Of a DNA stretch of 64,000 bases, positions 16,780 to 26,092 are shown piece after piece. This stretch comes from Alcanivorax sp. S6407 (GTDB taxonomy: Bacteria > Pseudomonadota > Gammaproteobacteria > Pseudomonadales > Alcanivoracaceae), in NCBI RefSeq assembly GCF_023016115.1, contig NZ_JALKBH010000003.1, positions 1-64,000 on the forward strand, in the 5' to 3' direction. A program made the position numbers and the translations under genes. How positions within the stretch are numbered: the stretch's first letter is position 1; every line of letters begins with the position of its first letter. The notes below the pieces were generated by a model, which made no database searches, was not told where the DNA came from, and worked only from the letters and a program-made list of their open reading frames with translations.

Positions 16780-16905
16780 TACGGGAATCCTTTTCTGATG
16801 CGGCGAGGAATCCTCGCCGCACAATTCATTTGGCCGATACTCTAACGGTTACAGGGTAAACCCACGTGAATTCCGTTATCGGACAGGGATACAAGGTCTC
16901 GATTG

Positions 16906-18630
16906 TCAGACCGGTACCAGATGTTCAAACAGCAACTGCGGATTGCGCTGGCCACGGAATTCATTCACTTCCAGTCGGTACACCCCGCGCACCCGCGTGA
17001 TGCGCGAGGGCAAGGCATCCACCGGCACGTTGAAATGAATCGCGTCGATCACCCCGTGCACACCGGGCAAGCCCAGCGTCAGCTTGAGGTGGTTCTTGCC
17101 AACGATACTGTGCTTGAGCACTTCGAATTCGCCATCGAAACAGGGCGGCGGAAAACCCTGCCCCCAGGGGAAGCGGTGGCTCAATAATTCTGCATTACTG
17201 AGGGTGAGATCCTGATCCGCCAGCTCGCCATCCGTCTCCACCCGACGCTCCAGCGCCTTGGGCGACAACATCTCCCCCACCACTTTTTCAAACGCCGTCT
17301 TGAACGCATCCAGCTTATCCAGCTCCAGGGACAGCCCCGCCGCCATGGCATGGCCACCGAATTTGCTCAACAAGCCCGGGTTACGGGTCGCCACGGCATC
17401 CAGTGCATCACGCAGATGCAGGCCGGGAATGGAACGGCCGGACCCCTTCAAGGTGCCAGGTTGCTGGGCCGGCGCAAACGCGATGACCGGACGATGAATC
17501 GCTTCCTTCACCCGGGAAGCCAGAATCCCCACCACCCCTTCATGCCAAAGCTCGCCATACAGACACAGACCAGCAGGCAGGTTATCCGCATCCAGCCGGT
17601 TTACCTCTTCCATGGCCGCTTCGCGCATACCCTGTTCGATGGAACGACGCTCGCGGTTGATGGTGTCCAGTTCCTGGGCCATTTCCATGGCTTCGGCATC
17701 GGTCTCGGAAAGCAGGCAAGCGATACCGTGAGTCATATCAGACAGGCGCCCTGCTGCATTCAGTCTGGGGCCGGCGGCAAACCCCATGTCCGCCGCCAAC
17801 ACCCGCGCCGGGTCTCGGCCGGCCACTTGCAGCAGCGCACGAATCCCCGGGCAGCCCTTGCCCGCCCGAATGCGGCGCAGGCCCTGCTCCACCAGTACCC
17901 GGTTGGCATCATCCAGCACCACCACATCCGCCACCGTGCCCAGCGCCACCAGATCGAGCAGATCCGTGATTGGCTGCACCGCTTGCACACCCTGCTCGCG
18001 CAAGGCGCGCTGCAAATCCATCAACAGATAAAAGGCCACACCAACACCGGCCAGGTTCGCCGCCGGGAAATCCTCACAACCGGGCAAGCGCGGATTCACC
18101 AGCGCATCCGCTTCCGGCAGCGTATCGCCCGGTAAATGGTGATCCGTAATCAGCACCCGAATACCCTGGGCACGGGCAGCGGCAACCCCATCGACACTGG
18201 CAATACCATTATCGACAGTAATGATCAGATCCGGCTGAAACTGCTCTCGGGCCAAATCCACAATGGCCGGCGACAGGCCATAGCCATACTCAAAGCGATC
18301 CGGCACCAGAAAGTCCGGCCGGGCAAAACCCAGCGATGCCAGCCCCTTCACCATCAGGGTGGTGGCGGTGGCCCCATCCGCGTCGTAGTCACCGACAATA
18401 CAGATGCGCCAATGCTCCGCCCGGGCCTGCAGCAACAGCTCTACCGCCCCTTTCAGGCCGCTGAAGCCCTGCGGATGAGGCAGGCGTTTGAGCGCCAGCT
18501 CCAACTCTGCGGGATCTTCCACACCTCGCCCGGCCAGAATTCGCGCCAGCAACGGCGGCACATCCGGCCAATCCGGCGTGAATTGCGGACGACGGGTAAT
18601 CGCAGGAAGACGCAGGGAATCGATGGGCAT
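16906..18630 (-). CDS. recJ: Single-stranded-DNA-specific exonuclease RecJ, 574 aa
   Basis: 5'-3' ssDNA exonuclease for recombination and mismatch repair. DHH-family metal motifs are visible: VGDYDADGATAT (motif I), ITVDNGIAS (motif II), ITDHHLPGD (motif III, DHH) and GVGVAFYLL nearby. Downstream, the DHHA1 domain includes KFGGHAMAAGLSLE (GGHxxAAG). I chose ATG 18630 (MPIDSLRLPAI); the longer frame from 18789 adds 53 residues without family character. The native ribosome-binding site is weak. Length is normal. Divergent intergenic sequence follows on its upstream side. Confidence 0.95.
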   Translation of the reverse strand: MPIDSLRLPAITRRPQFTPDWPDVPPLLARILAGRGVEDPAELELALKRLPHPQGFSGLKGAVELLLQARAEHWRICIVGDYDADGATATTLMVKGLASLGFARPDFLVPDRFEYGYGLSPAIVDLAREQFQPDLIITVDNGIASVDGVAAARAQGIRVLITDHHLPGDTLPEADALVNPRLPGCEDFPAANLAGVGVAFYLLMDLQRALREQGVQAVQPITDLLDLVALGTVADVVVLDDANRVLVEQGLRRIRAGKGCPGIRALLQVAGRDPARVLAADMGFAAGPRLNAAGRLSDMTHGIACLLSETDAEAMEMAQELDTINRERRSIEQGMREAAMEEVNRLDADNLPAGLCLYGELWHEGVVGILASRVKEAIHRPVIAFAPAQQPGTLKGSGRSIPGLHLRDALDAVATRNPGLLSKFGGHAMAAGLSLELDKLDAFKTAFEKVVGEMLSPKALERRVETDGELADQDLTLSNAELLSHRFPWGQGFPPPCFDGEFEVLKHSIVGKNHLKLTLGLPGVHGVIDAIHFNVPVDALPSRITRVRGVYRLEVNEFRGQRNPQLLFEHLVPV

Positions 18631-19088
18631 TAACAGGCTCGAACAAAAAATGATCACGGGGAGCTCGCCATGGAGAAACCGGCCCGAACAAAAACCAGGC
18701 CCACCATCGCGCTCAGCGAGCAGTCTGCCACGACCGACGCCATTCGGCACTAGCCAAAGGCCGGTCGGCATTGTTTTCAGGAGTCGCATTTACTCCGCTC
18801 CCGCCCCATACGCTCTTGTGAGACGCTGCAGACCTGAAGATATTTCCGCTTTCAAATCGCTCTGCAGATGGATCACCTTGTGAGCAAGGTTCCTGACAGG
18901 GAGTAGCTTTTTCTGTTCTGTGGGAGCGGTGGTTCCAGCACGATTTTCGGGTGGCGGTCATTTCGCGTTCGCACCCGGGAGCGTGGCAAACGACCGCGCC
19001 TGGCGGAGCGGTCGCTGTGCTGTTGGAGGTGATCCGAAGGCAAGACAGGCCGGGCATGAAGCGGGCGGGGCCGCCCGCATGATGCCGC
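18631..19088. other. Gene-free stretch, 458 bp
   Basis: Contains the recJ promoter side. Around 18920 it carries GTGGGAGCGGTGGTTCCAGC, which resembles GGAGCGGTGGGTCCACCGTG near 26190, so it may be a two-copy short repeat. A GCGGGCGG/CCGCCCGC hairpin (19061-19078) lies 10 bp after the stop of the next minus-strand gene. A 114-codon minus-strand frame (18713-19057) has no motif or good start and I do not call it. Confidence 0.5.
19061..19078 (-). terminator. Possible terminator hairpin after the phosphate-binding-like gene
   Basis: GCGGGCGGGGCCGCCCGC forms an 8-bp stem with a 2-base centre, ten bases after the TAA/TGA of the minus-strand gene ending at 19089. There is no U-run, so intrinsic termination is uncertain. 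Confidence 0.35.
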
Positions 19089-19517
19089 TCAGTTCAGCTC
19101 TATTAGTACACGCAGGTCCGGAGTCACCTGGTTGCTGTCCATGTAGCCGATGTAAGGCCGGTCTCCGGAATGCAGCAACACCTTCATTTCCGGTACACCA
19201 CTCACCGCCCGCGGCGGTGCGCCCTTGCCGGTAAAGATCATCCTTGCCCGGTAGGAGCGCATCTGTGCCGCATGCTTGTTGAGCAGCTTGACGTAGAAGC
19301 TGTCCCGCAGGGCGCTGCCTTCAGGCATATCGAGCAAGTTGAAGCGTGTGCCGCCAAGGGTATTCCTCTGTCCCTTGAACAGGCTACGCAGATCTTCTTC
19401 GGAGACCTGGGGCACCACGGTATCCTTGCCCACCACTACGGCAATACCGGCCCAGACAGGCTGGGCCAGCAACGCCGCAAGTAACAGAAATGTCAGCTTG
19501 AATCCTTTCATCGCCAA
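19089..19517 (-). CDS. Miniature periplasmic phosphate-binding-like protein, 142 aa
   Basis: Has a signal peptide (FKLTFLLLAALLAQPVWA, cleaved after residue 23). The mature part IAVVVGKDTVVPQVSEEDLR, followed by LFKGQ and the SGVPEMKVLLHSGDRPYIGY block, matches the short 'phosphate ABC transporter substrate-binding' proteins that are about half the size of PstS. These are usually not linked to permease genes, and none is present here. It is six bases downstream of the porin gene on the same strand, so the two are co-transcribed. A role in sensing or delivering an anion across the envelope together with the porin is inferred. Confidence 0.82.
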   Translation of the reverse strand: MAMKGFKLTFLLLAALLAQPVWAGIAVVVGKDTVVPQVSEEDLRSLFKGQRNTLGGTRFNLLDMPEGSALRDSFYVKLLNKHAAQMRSYRARMIFTGKGAPPRAVSGVPEMKVLLHSGDRPYIGYMDSNQVTPDLRVLIELN

Positions 19518-19523
19518 CCTCCT

Positions 19524-20780
19524 TTAGAACACCATCTGGGCCGCTACGCGGAACACCATGGGCGTTTCATCATCATCCGGTTGCCCGCTGAACAGGGAAC
19601 CAGTCTGAAAGGGAACTGTTGTCGGGCCGGGGAAGATGACCGCGCCGGCCTGGCTGGCATCCCCAAGATCGTAATAACTCGACACTTCCACCTTGAGGGC
19701 CAGGCTATCGGCCACATCGGTACGCACGCCGAAGGTCCAGCTTTTCTGGTGGGTAGCCTGGGTGTTGTAGAGGAAAGCCGCGGCGGGATCATCACGCACT
19801 TCGTCGTAGCCGCTGTCTTCCACTGTGGCCCAGGTGACATAGGGAGTGACCGCGGCAATGCGGTAGCCCAGGGTGGTGTAGTAAGCCTCGTTGGAAGCGC
19901 CCCAACTATTGGTAAAGGTCACTTCGGCACGCTCTGCCATGAACAGCAGACTGCCATTGTCGTACTGGAACCCGATGCCGTTGAAGTAGGCATACTCGCC
20001 TTCCACATCGTAGGGGGTTGGCCCACCGAACTGACTGGACAGATCCAGGTTGGCCTCGGCCCCGGCATAGCTCAGCCAGGTGGAGAGATTGCCCCAGTTG
20101 GAACCCAGATTGATGCCAACGATATCGCGCATGGAAAATTCCAGCCCGCCCAGGTTCGCCTGTACGGCACCGTGATAGGCATTGAGGAGATGGCTGATGT
20201 TGCCGGTATCGAAGCGGTAGCTCACATCCACCCCATCCATGGTGCGCACCGGCGCCAGGTTGTAGACCTCCGGCGGGAGGGACACCCAGGGATAGGCGTA
20301 GCCCACGGTGTAGTACTGGGAATGCATATACAGGGGAATCACCAGACGGCCACCCCGCACCGTCAGTGCAGGCGTCAGGTCATAAGCCAGATAGGCCCAT
20401 TCTGCATCCACGTCATAATCTTCTGCCCCTTCCGCCAGCAACTGCACGGTGCCGGACAACTTGTCGGTGACGTTGGCGGTGATCTGCAGGCCTGCAGAAG
20501 AGAGGGACCGGTAATCCACTTCCTTATCGGTACCGCGGTAGCTCAGTTCGTTACCGGCGGCATCCTTGATGTTATTGGTGGCGGCGGCGGCCATGTTGAT
20601 ATAGCCGCTGATGCTGAGGTCGATGGGGGAAACAGACTTCTGTTCACTGAGGCGGGCAGACAGTGCCTCAATCTTGGCGTCCTGTTCCGCCAGGCGGCGC
20701 TCCAGGTCTTCATCGGCAGCCATGGCAGGCAGGCAGGCACCTCCGGCCACAATGGCAAACGCCACGTTGACTGGCTTCAT
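19524..20780 (-). CDS. Outer-membrane porin with N-terminal coiled coil, 418 aa
   Basis: A signal peptide ends at PAMA (residue 21). A short coiled coil follows (DEDLERRLAEQDAKIEALSA), then a beta-barrel rich in alternating strands and aromatic girdles, ending with the terminal-strand pattern VFRVAAQMVF (C-terminal Phe). The coiled coil would project into the periplasm and may trimerise, as in Pseudomonas OprP/OprO-type and related 'porin' proteins. The paired small phosphate-binding-like protein supports an anion route, but the substrate cannot be read from sequence. ATG 20780 is preceded by an AAGGAG site. Its promoter lies in the long AT-rich gap at 20781-21252. Confidence 0.82.
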   Translation of the reverse strand: MKPVNVAFAIVAGGACLPAMAADEDLERRLAEQDAKIEALSARLSEQKSVSPIDLSISGYINMAAAATNNIKDAAGNELSYRGTDKEVDYRSLSSAGLQITANVTDKLSGTVQLLAEGAEDYDVDAEWAYLAYDLTPALTVRGGRLVIPLYMHSQYYTVGYAYPWVSLPPEVYNLAPVRTMDGVDVSYRFDTGNISHLLNAYHGAVQANLGGLEFSMRDIVGINLGSNWGNLSTWLSYAGAEANLDLSSQFGGPTPYDVEGEYAYFNGIGFQYDNGSLLFMAERAEVTFTNSWGASNEAYYTTLGYRIAAVTPYVTWATVEDSGYDEVRDDPAAAFLYNTQATHQKSWTFGVRTDVADSLALKVEVSSYYDLGDASQAGAVIFPGPTTVPFQTGSLFSGQPDDDETPMVFRVAAQMVF

Positions 20781-21252
20781 AAACGCTCCTTGTTGTCTCC
20801 AACCGATTCCTTCGGTTGTTAAAAAACTCTCTCCCTATCATAACCCAAGGGCAAGCCCAATCGGTTAACAGGCAGCGTTTTCCGGACCAAAGTCACTGCC
20901 GCATTTATCGACAGACAGCATTCAGGCAGGAGACAAGTGGTACTTATGGAATTTCAATTAATGGAATATGCTTATAACCAATACATTATGGCACTAGTGT
21001 GCAGATATTCCCATCCCCTCTATTGCACCGAAAATGCGCAATCTTTATACACCATGGCATCAGAAGCCGTCCTGTAAATCATTGAGCTGCAAGTATATAC
21101 ACCCCTTAAATGCATCTGTTGTCATATTTTACTGAACTACAGGGTTTATATATTTTTCTTGATCCAGATCATGGCGAGCTGAGTGCAATCTGAAAAGATG
21201 ACACCAGAGAAGGAACGTCTCTTCGCCAGGAACACAACCACAGAGGGTTACC
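20781..21252. other. AT-rich divergent regulatory region, 472 bp
   Basis: Separates the porin operon (minus) from the secreted-paralogue operon (plus). It is far more AT-rich than the flanks, especially 20940-21160. It includes an FNR-type box at 21159. I see no small ORF with a credible start. The length and base composition suggest a complex promoter region. Confidence 0.6.
21159..21172. promoter_or_regulatory. FNR/ANR-type box upstream of the secreted-paralogue operon
   Basis: TTGATCCAGATCAT matches TTGAT-N4-ATCAA at nine of ten fixed positions, 80 bp before the start codon of the first paralogue. The following sequence has no clear -10. Confidence 0.6.
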
Positions 21253-22812
21253 ATGTCCAAACGCTACCTCCTTGTTGCCGCGGCGGCCTTGCCGGCCATG
21301 GCATCGGCCTTGCCGGTACCTTATATTAGCCCCACCCATGTCTTTTCTCAAGCCGATGTGACTGCCGGCTTTGACGGCACCCTGGCGGGTGACGACAGCA
21401 CTGTGATCTGCGGCGACGATGACGTCTGCCCCACCGACGCTGAGCAGCCGCTGGTGGACAAGTCAGGCACCACCCTTTACCCGGTAGATTCGGAGTTTGG
21501 CTATATCGTCAGTGACTTTGTGGGCGCGGCCCAGAAAAGCCGCGATGGTGACTATGGTGAAGGCTTTGTCGGCAACCATACCGACGGAGATGGCAGCGGC
21601 CTGATGGTGGCGAATGCACCCACGGTGGAATTCCGTGCCGGCCCGAACCGCGGTACCTGGTGCTCGGGAATGGGAGGCACCTCGGTAAAATGTTCCAGCG
21701 AACACTTTGTGGTGATGGAGCATGTGCTCACCTGCCACGAAACTGTGCCCTACGCATACGCGGACCCGGCCACCGGCGATCAGGCCGACCTGATTGATCC
21801 GGAAACCCAGACCGTTATTGGCACCTGTGGCGACGGCGATGCCCTGCTCGACACCACTCTGAATGTGGTGGAAAACAACCTGCCCGGCGACACCCTGCTG
21901 ACCAGCATGGACCAGCTGGCCCCCAACGAAAGCACTGTGCGTGAAGATATTGCCCTGGGCGATGATTACTCCATCACCAAGAAGGACGACGGCAAGCCCC
22001 TGTACCGCTGGGGCGACATGGTGAAACGCCCCAACGACATTCGCCTTTATGCCAGCCTGCCTCTGCCCGCGGCCTGGAAGCAGAAAGACCTGGGCGGAAA
22101 TTACACTGCCTATACGGTGCTGGATGCCAAGCTGCATGTACGGCACATGATCACCAACAACCCCAACGACCAGATTCGTCCCGAGGATATGGAGAACGAG
22201 GCCGCTACCGGTATTCTGCCGGAATATGCCGAAGTCTCCGGTAACTGGCAGTCCAGCAAGGACTGCTACGAAGGCGATGGTGACTACATCCCTGCCGGCA
22301 CCATTCTGCGCAACAGCGGCTTCACCGATGTCAGCGCGTTTTCTGCCGATCTGCAGGACGGCCTGACCAATGCCTGGTACACCAGCCTGGATCGGGACCC
22401 TTTCGATGGCGTGCTGGACTCAGCGGAATCCGGCCCGCGCTGGCGCCTCAAATCCAACAAGTTCGGCCAGGATATTCCCAGCCTGGAAATCCCCACCGAT
22501 GAATGCACCCAGCCCCCCTTCATTGGCGGCACCGAGCGCTATGAAGTGGGCACCGTGGTGACCACCACTATTGACCTGCTGGACTGGGAGGGTATCTCAC
22601 CGCTGAAGACTTCAATTGGCTGGGTGGACCAGACCCAGAACGACATCAATCTGGAGCAGGAAGGCAATCCAGCTATTTCCGTGAATGGCACGCCGCTGAC
22701 CGAAGACTTCGATCTCGCCATCTATATCAAAGGGGACTCCAAGAGCACCGTCATTTATGACGCCTGGCTCGAGATCACCTGGGACGATGGCATCACCGTC
22801 CCCCTCCCCTAA
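21253..22812 (+). CDS. Secreted protein of unknown family, paralogue A, 519 aa
   Basis: Starts with a signal peptide (MSKRYLLVAAAALPAMASA). I do not recognise a named domain. The mature protein is acidic and strand-rich, with at least nine Cys, in pairs such as VICGDDDVCPTD, TWCSGMGG-VKCSSEH and DCYEGDGDY. Blocks conserved with the next gene include TLYPVDSEFGY, VGAAQKSRD, MDQLAPNESTVR, YSITKKDDGKPLYRWG, VKRPNDIRLY, ITNNPNDQIRPEDMENE, WRLKSNKFGQDIP and TTTIDLLDWE. It lacks the C-terminal membrane anchor of its partner, so it is probably soluble in the periplasm or outside the cell. First gene of a three-gene operon with an FNR-type box upstream. Secreted disulphide-rich surface protein is the safest description. 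Confidence 0.8.
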   Translation: MSKRYLLVAAAALPAMASALPVPYISPTHVFSQADVTAGFDGTLAGDDSTVICGDDDVCPTDAEQPLVDKSGTTLYPVDSEFGYIVSDFVGAAQKSRDGDYGEGFVGNHTDGDGSGLMVANAPTVEFRAGPNRGTWCSGMGGTSVKCSSEHFVVMEHVLTCHETVPYAYADPATGDQADLIDPETQTVIGTCGDGDALLDTTLNVVENNLPGDTLLTSMDQLAPNESTVREDIALGDDYSITKKDDGKPLYRWGDMVKRPNDIRLYASLPLPAAWKQKDLGGNYTAYTVLDAKLHVRHMITNNPNDQIRPEDMENEAATGILPEYAEVSGNWQSSKDCYEGDGDYIPAGTILRNSGFTDVSAFSADLQDGLTNAWYTSLDRDPFDGVLDSAESGPRWRLKSNKFGQDIPSLEIPTDECTQPPFIGGTERYEVGTVVTTTIDLLDWEGISPLKTSIGWVDQTQNDINLEQEGNPAISVNGTPLTEDFDLAIYIKGDSKSTVIYDAWLEITWDDGITVPLP

Positions 22813-22837
22813 CTGGCGCGGCTAAAAGGATTACGAC

Positions 22838-24550
22838 ATGACTGTACGCAAGCAAACTTCGATTTATGCGCTGTCACTGGCCGCAGCTTTTTCTGCCCAG
22901 CCGGTAATGGCCGATCTTCAGCAACACTCCCAGACTCACCGGTTCAGCATTGCCGATGTGATCGGCGGCTTTGACGGTTCCCTGGCCGCAGACGATGCCA
23001 CCATCATCTGTGATGACGAGGCGCCCTGTGCCACTGACACCATCATCGACCAGAAAACCGGCGCCACCCTGTACCCGATCGACAGTGAGTTCGGTTATCA
23101 GGTAGCAGACTTCGTGGGCGCGGCCCAGAAAACCCGCGACAACGATTACGCCGAAGGCTGGGTGGCAGACTACACCGACCCGGAAGCCGGTGATGGCCTG
23201 ATTGTTTCCAATGCCGCCACCGACACCTTCAAGGTGGGCAAACCGTTGGGTACCTGGTGTGCAGGGCTGGGTGGCGAAAGCGTGAAATGCTCCACGGAAC
23301 ATTACGTGACCATGGAACATATCTTCACCTGTAACGAGACTGTGCCCTACTTCTATGCCGATCCGCTTACCGGCGTGCAGCAGGACATCCTCGATCCGGA
23401 AACCGGGCTGGTGATCGACAACTGTGGCAATGCTGGCATGGATGACAGCCTGAACATTCTCGCCAACGGTATAGCCGGTGATCTACTCACCAGTATGGAT
23501 CAGTTGCTACCCAACGAATCCACCGTGCGTAATGACATTGCCACCGGTGACAGCTATTCCATCACCAAGAAGGACGATGGCAAACCACTGTATCGCTGGG
23601 GCAACTTGGTGAAGCGTCCCAACGACATTCGCCTGTACGCGCAAATGCCACTGCCTGCCGAGTGGAAGGCCGAAGGGGCCAACTACCGACTGGTGTTGGC
23701 GACCCTGGAAATTACTCACTGGATCACCAACAACCCCAACGACCAGATCCGTCCTGAAGACATGGAAAACGAAGGGGCCACCGGTGAACTACCGGATTAC
23801 TACGAGTCCGGGGAGTACTGGTACGCCATTCGCGATTGCTACGAAGGCGACGGGGATTTCATTCCGGCCGGTACCGTGCTGCGCAATGGCAACTTCACCG
23901 CACCGTCTGCGTTCTCTGCCGATCTGCAGGAAGGCCTGACCAACGCCTGGTACACCAGCACGGATCGTGATCCGTTCCTGGACAGTGACAGCTGCGACTC
24001 CGGCCCACGCTGGCGCCTCAAGTCCAACAAGTTTGGTCAGGATATTCCCGGTCTGGAAATTCCAGCCGAGAACTGTTCTGCGCCGCCGTTCAGCAGCAGC
24101 AACATCAAGTATGAAGTAGGCATGCTCACCACCACCACCATTGACCTGCTGGACTGGGAAGACGGTATCTATTCTCCCCTGATGGATACCCAGGCCTGGG
24201 TGGACAGCACGCTCAACGACATCAATCTGGAAAAAGCCGGCAATGCGGCGTTGTCCGTTAACGGCCTGCCCATGTCGGAGGATTTCGATCTGGCGGTTTA
24301 TGTGAAAGGCGACCGCAAGGCTACGGCCCTGTTCGATGCCAACCTGAACATTGTCTGGGATGATACGCCAAATGCAGCCGTGATTGGCCTGACGGAAATG
24401 GACACTGTGGACGATGGCAGTACAGACGGCGACACCACCTCTCCTGCCCGGATTGTCGTGCTGGAGTCTGACGATGATGGCATCGGCAGCGGCACCCCGG
24501 CGCTGCTGGCACTGCTGAGCCTGTTGATGTTCCGGCGCCGTCGGCACTGA
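22838..24550 (+). CDS. Secreted protein, paralogue B, with GlyGly-CTERM-like C-terminal anchor, 570 aa
   Basis: Signal peptide MTVRKQTSIYALSLAAAFSA... ends at VMA. The body aligns end to end with the previous gene, sharing all the conserved blocks and the Cys pattern. After that come a linker (DDGSTDGDTTSPARIVVLES), then GIGSGTPALLALLSLLMF and RRRRH. This Gly-rich turn, hydrophobic helix and Arg cluster looks like a GlyGly-CTERM sorting signal, which in other bacteria is cut by rhombosortase and used by surface proteins exported through type II secretion. It therefore probably ends up surface attached. The gap to the first gene is 25 bp. The pair arose by tandem duplication, then lost or gained the anchor. 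Confidence 0.82.
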   Translation: MTVRKQTSIYALSLAAAFSAQPVMADLQQHSQTHRFSIADVIGGFDGSLAADDATIICDDEAPCATDTIIDQKTGATLYPIDSEFGYQVADFVGAAQKTRDNDYAEGWVADYTDPEAGDGLIVSNAATDTFKVGKPLGTWCAGLGGESVKCSTEHYVTMEHIFTCNETVPYFYADPLTGVQQDILDPETGLVIDNCGNAGMDDSLNILANGIAGDLLTSMDQLLPNESTVRNDIATGDSYSITKKDDGKPLYRWGNLVKRPNDIRLYAQMPLPAEWKAEGANYRLVLATLEITHWITNNPNDQIRPEDMENEGATGELPDYYESGEYWYAIRDCYEGDGDFIPAGTVLRNGNFTAPSAFSADLQEGLTNAWYTSTDRDPFLDSDSCDSGPRWRLKSNKFGQDIPGLEIPAENCSAPPFSSSNIKYEVGMLTTTTIDLLDWEDGIYSPLMDTQAWVDSTLNDINLEKAGNAALSVNGLPMSEDFDLAVYVKGDRKATALFDANLNIVWDDTPNAAVIGLTEMDTVDDGSTDGDTTSPARIVVLESDDDGIGSGTPALLALLSLLMFRRRRH

Positions 24551-24562
24551 GGAAGGAAGCGG

Positions 24563-26092
24563 ATGAGATTGATGATACCAGGGCTTGCCCCTGCCACCCT
24601 GGCCCGGGCAGTGATGCTGACATCACTCTGCGGGCTGGCACTGGCGGGGCAACCCGCCTTTGCCAAGGGCGCCCAGCATGGCGATCCCAGCCGGGCCCGC
24701 CTGACGCCCCTGCAATCGCAGATGTCACCGCTGTATCAGGCGGTACTGAGTAACGACACAGCCGGGGCCGTCGCTCTCATTGGACACATCAGCAGCCCGG
24801 CTCAACTGAACGAGGCGGATCATCAGGGGGTCACTCCGCTGATGATCAGCAGCGCCTCCGGTAATGTGGAACTGATTCAGGCGCTGCTGGAAGCCGGCGC
24901 CAGTGTCCACAAACGCAACAGCCTGGGGCAGACCGCCCTGTTCCCGGCCATCCGTACCGGTAGCCGCGAGGTAGTAACCCTGCTGCTGGCAAAAGGCGCC
25001 GATCCCGGCGTAGTGGACAGCAACGGGGTCTCGCCCTTGCATCTGGCAGCCAACCAGGGCGATCAGTCACTGGTAGACCAGCTGGTTGCCGCCGGTGCCG
25101 ACCCTGCGGTGAAAGATCCGGACGGCCGCACCCTGCTGCACCTGTCAGCGGAGGCGGGATCGCTGTCGCTGCTCAAGCAAGGCAAGACGGCCGGTCTGGA
25201 CGTCAACCAGGCGGACAACTTCGGCGTCACCCCGCTGCTTTATGCGGCTCATTATGGCTGTCTGGACTGTGTCCGCTTCCTGCTGGATGCCGGCGCCACC
25301 GCCAGCAACCGCATGAAGGATGGCAACAATGTGCTGCTGCTGGCCGTGAAGCAGGGCCATCAAGAACTGGCAGCCTGGCTGCTGGAACATGGGGAGTCGG
25401 CCAGGGTTAAAAATACTGGCGGCGTGACTGCACTGATGATGGCCGCCAGCAATGGCGACCAGGCCACCGTGCAAGCGTTGTTGAAGCACAATGCCGAGGC
25501 TGATGCGCGCAGCAGCACAGGCTGGAGCGCCCTGGCTTATGCCGCCATCAAAGGCCGTGTGGATGTAATCCAGCAACTGCTCAAAGCCGGTGCCAATGCC
25601 AATATCAGCGATCAGCATGGTGTTACTCCGCTGATGCTGGCGGCCTCCGCCAATCAGGTGGATACCATGCAGGCCCTGCTGAATGGCGGCGCCAAACGGG
25701 ACAAGACCAATCAGCAGCAATTCAGCGCCCTGATGACTGCCGCCACTGCCGGCAGCACCGAGGCGGTAAACTTCCTGTTACAGGCTGGCGCCGCTGTGGA
25801 TGCCGAGGACAGCCGCGGGCAAACCGCGTTGATCTGGGCGGCGGCGCGCAATCGTCCGGACACCGTGGAAGCGCTGGTTGCTGCCGGAGCCGATCTGGAA
25901 CACGGTGACGAGAAACAGCGCACCGCGCTGATGGCTGCTGCCGCTGCCGGCGCACTGCCGACGGTGAAGGTTCTACTGGACGCCGGCGCCAATGTGGCCC
26001 ATCAGGATGCCGACGGCAAGCTGGCCATTGATCATGCCCGCCAGGCGGACAAGAGCGCCGTGGTCAAACAGCTCCAGCAAGCCGCTAGCTGA
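24563..26092 (+). CDS. Periplasmic ankyrin-repeat protein, 509 aa
   Basis: A hydrophobic export signal (LARAVMLTSLCGLALAGQPAFA) precedes about twelve 33-residue ankyrin repeats from residue ~55 to the end. Typical units read NEADHQGVTPLMISSASGNV, LLEAGASVHKRNSLGQTALF and ADLEHGDEKQRTALMAAAAA. No enzyme domain is attached, so it is a binding scaffold. The start codon is 12 bp after the stop of paralogue B, with GGAAGGAAG as ribosome-binding site, so translation is coupled. In other bacteria, exported ankyrin proteins often bind and control partner enzymes (e.g. catalase-linked AnkB). Here the likely partners are the two secreted paralogues. Confidence 0.88.
   Translation: MRLMIPGLAPATLARAVMLTSLCGLALAGQPAFAKGAQHGDPSRARLTPLQSQMSPLYQAVLSNDTAGAVALIGHISSPAQLNEADHQGVTPLMISSASGNVELIQALLEAGASVHKRNSLGQTALFPAIRTGSREVVTLLLAKGADPGVVDSNGVSPLHLAANQGDQSLVDQLVAAGADPAVKDPDGRTLLHLSAEAGSLSLLKQGKTAGLDVNQADNFGVTPLLYAAHYGCLDCVRFLLDAGATASNRMKDGNNVLLLAVKQGHQELAAWLLEHGESARVKNTGGVTALMMAASNGDQATVQALLKHNAEADARSSTGWSALAYAAIKGRVDVIQQLLKAGANANISDQHGVTPLMLAASANQVDTMQALLNGGAKRDKTNQQQFSALMTAATAGSTEAVNFLLQAGAAVDAEDSRGQTALIWAAARNRPDTVEALVAAGADLEHGDEKQRTALMAAAAAGALPTVKVLLDAGANVAHQDADGKLAIDHARQADKSAVVKQLQQAAS

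Noticed and set aside
18713-19057. 114-codon minus-strand frame between recJ and the phosphate-binding-like gene
   Set aside because: Composition is Ser/Thr/Arg-rich without pattern, no credible start site, and it overlaps the recJ upstream region and a short repeat.
19581-20822. 413-codon plus-strand frame opposite the porin
   Set aside because: Gly/His/Val-rich shadow typical of the antisense of a barrel gene; no start signal.
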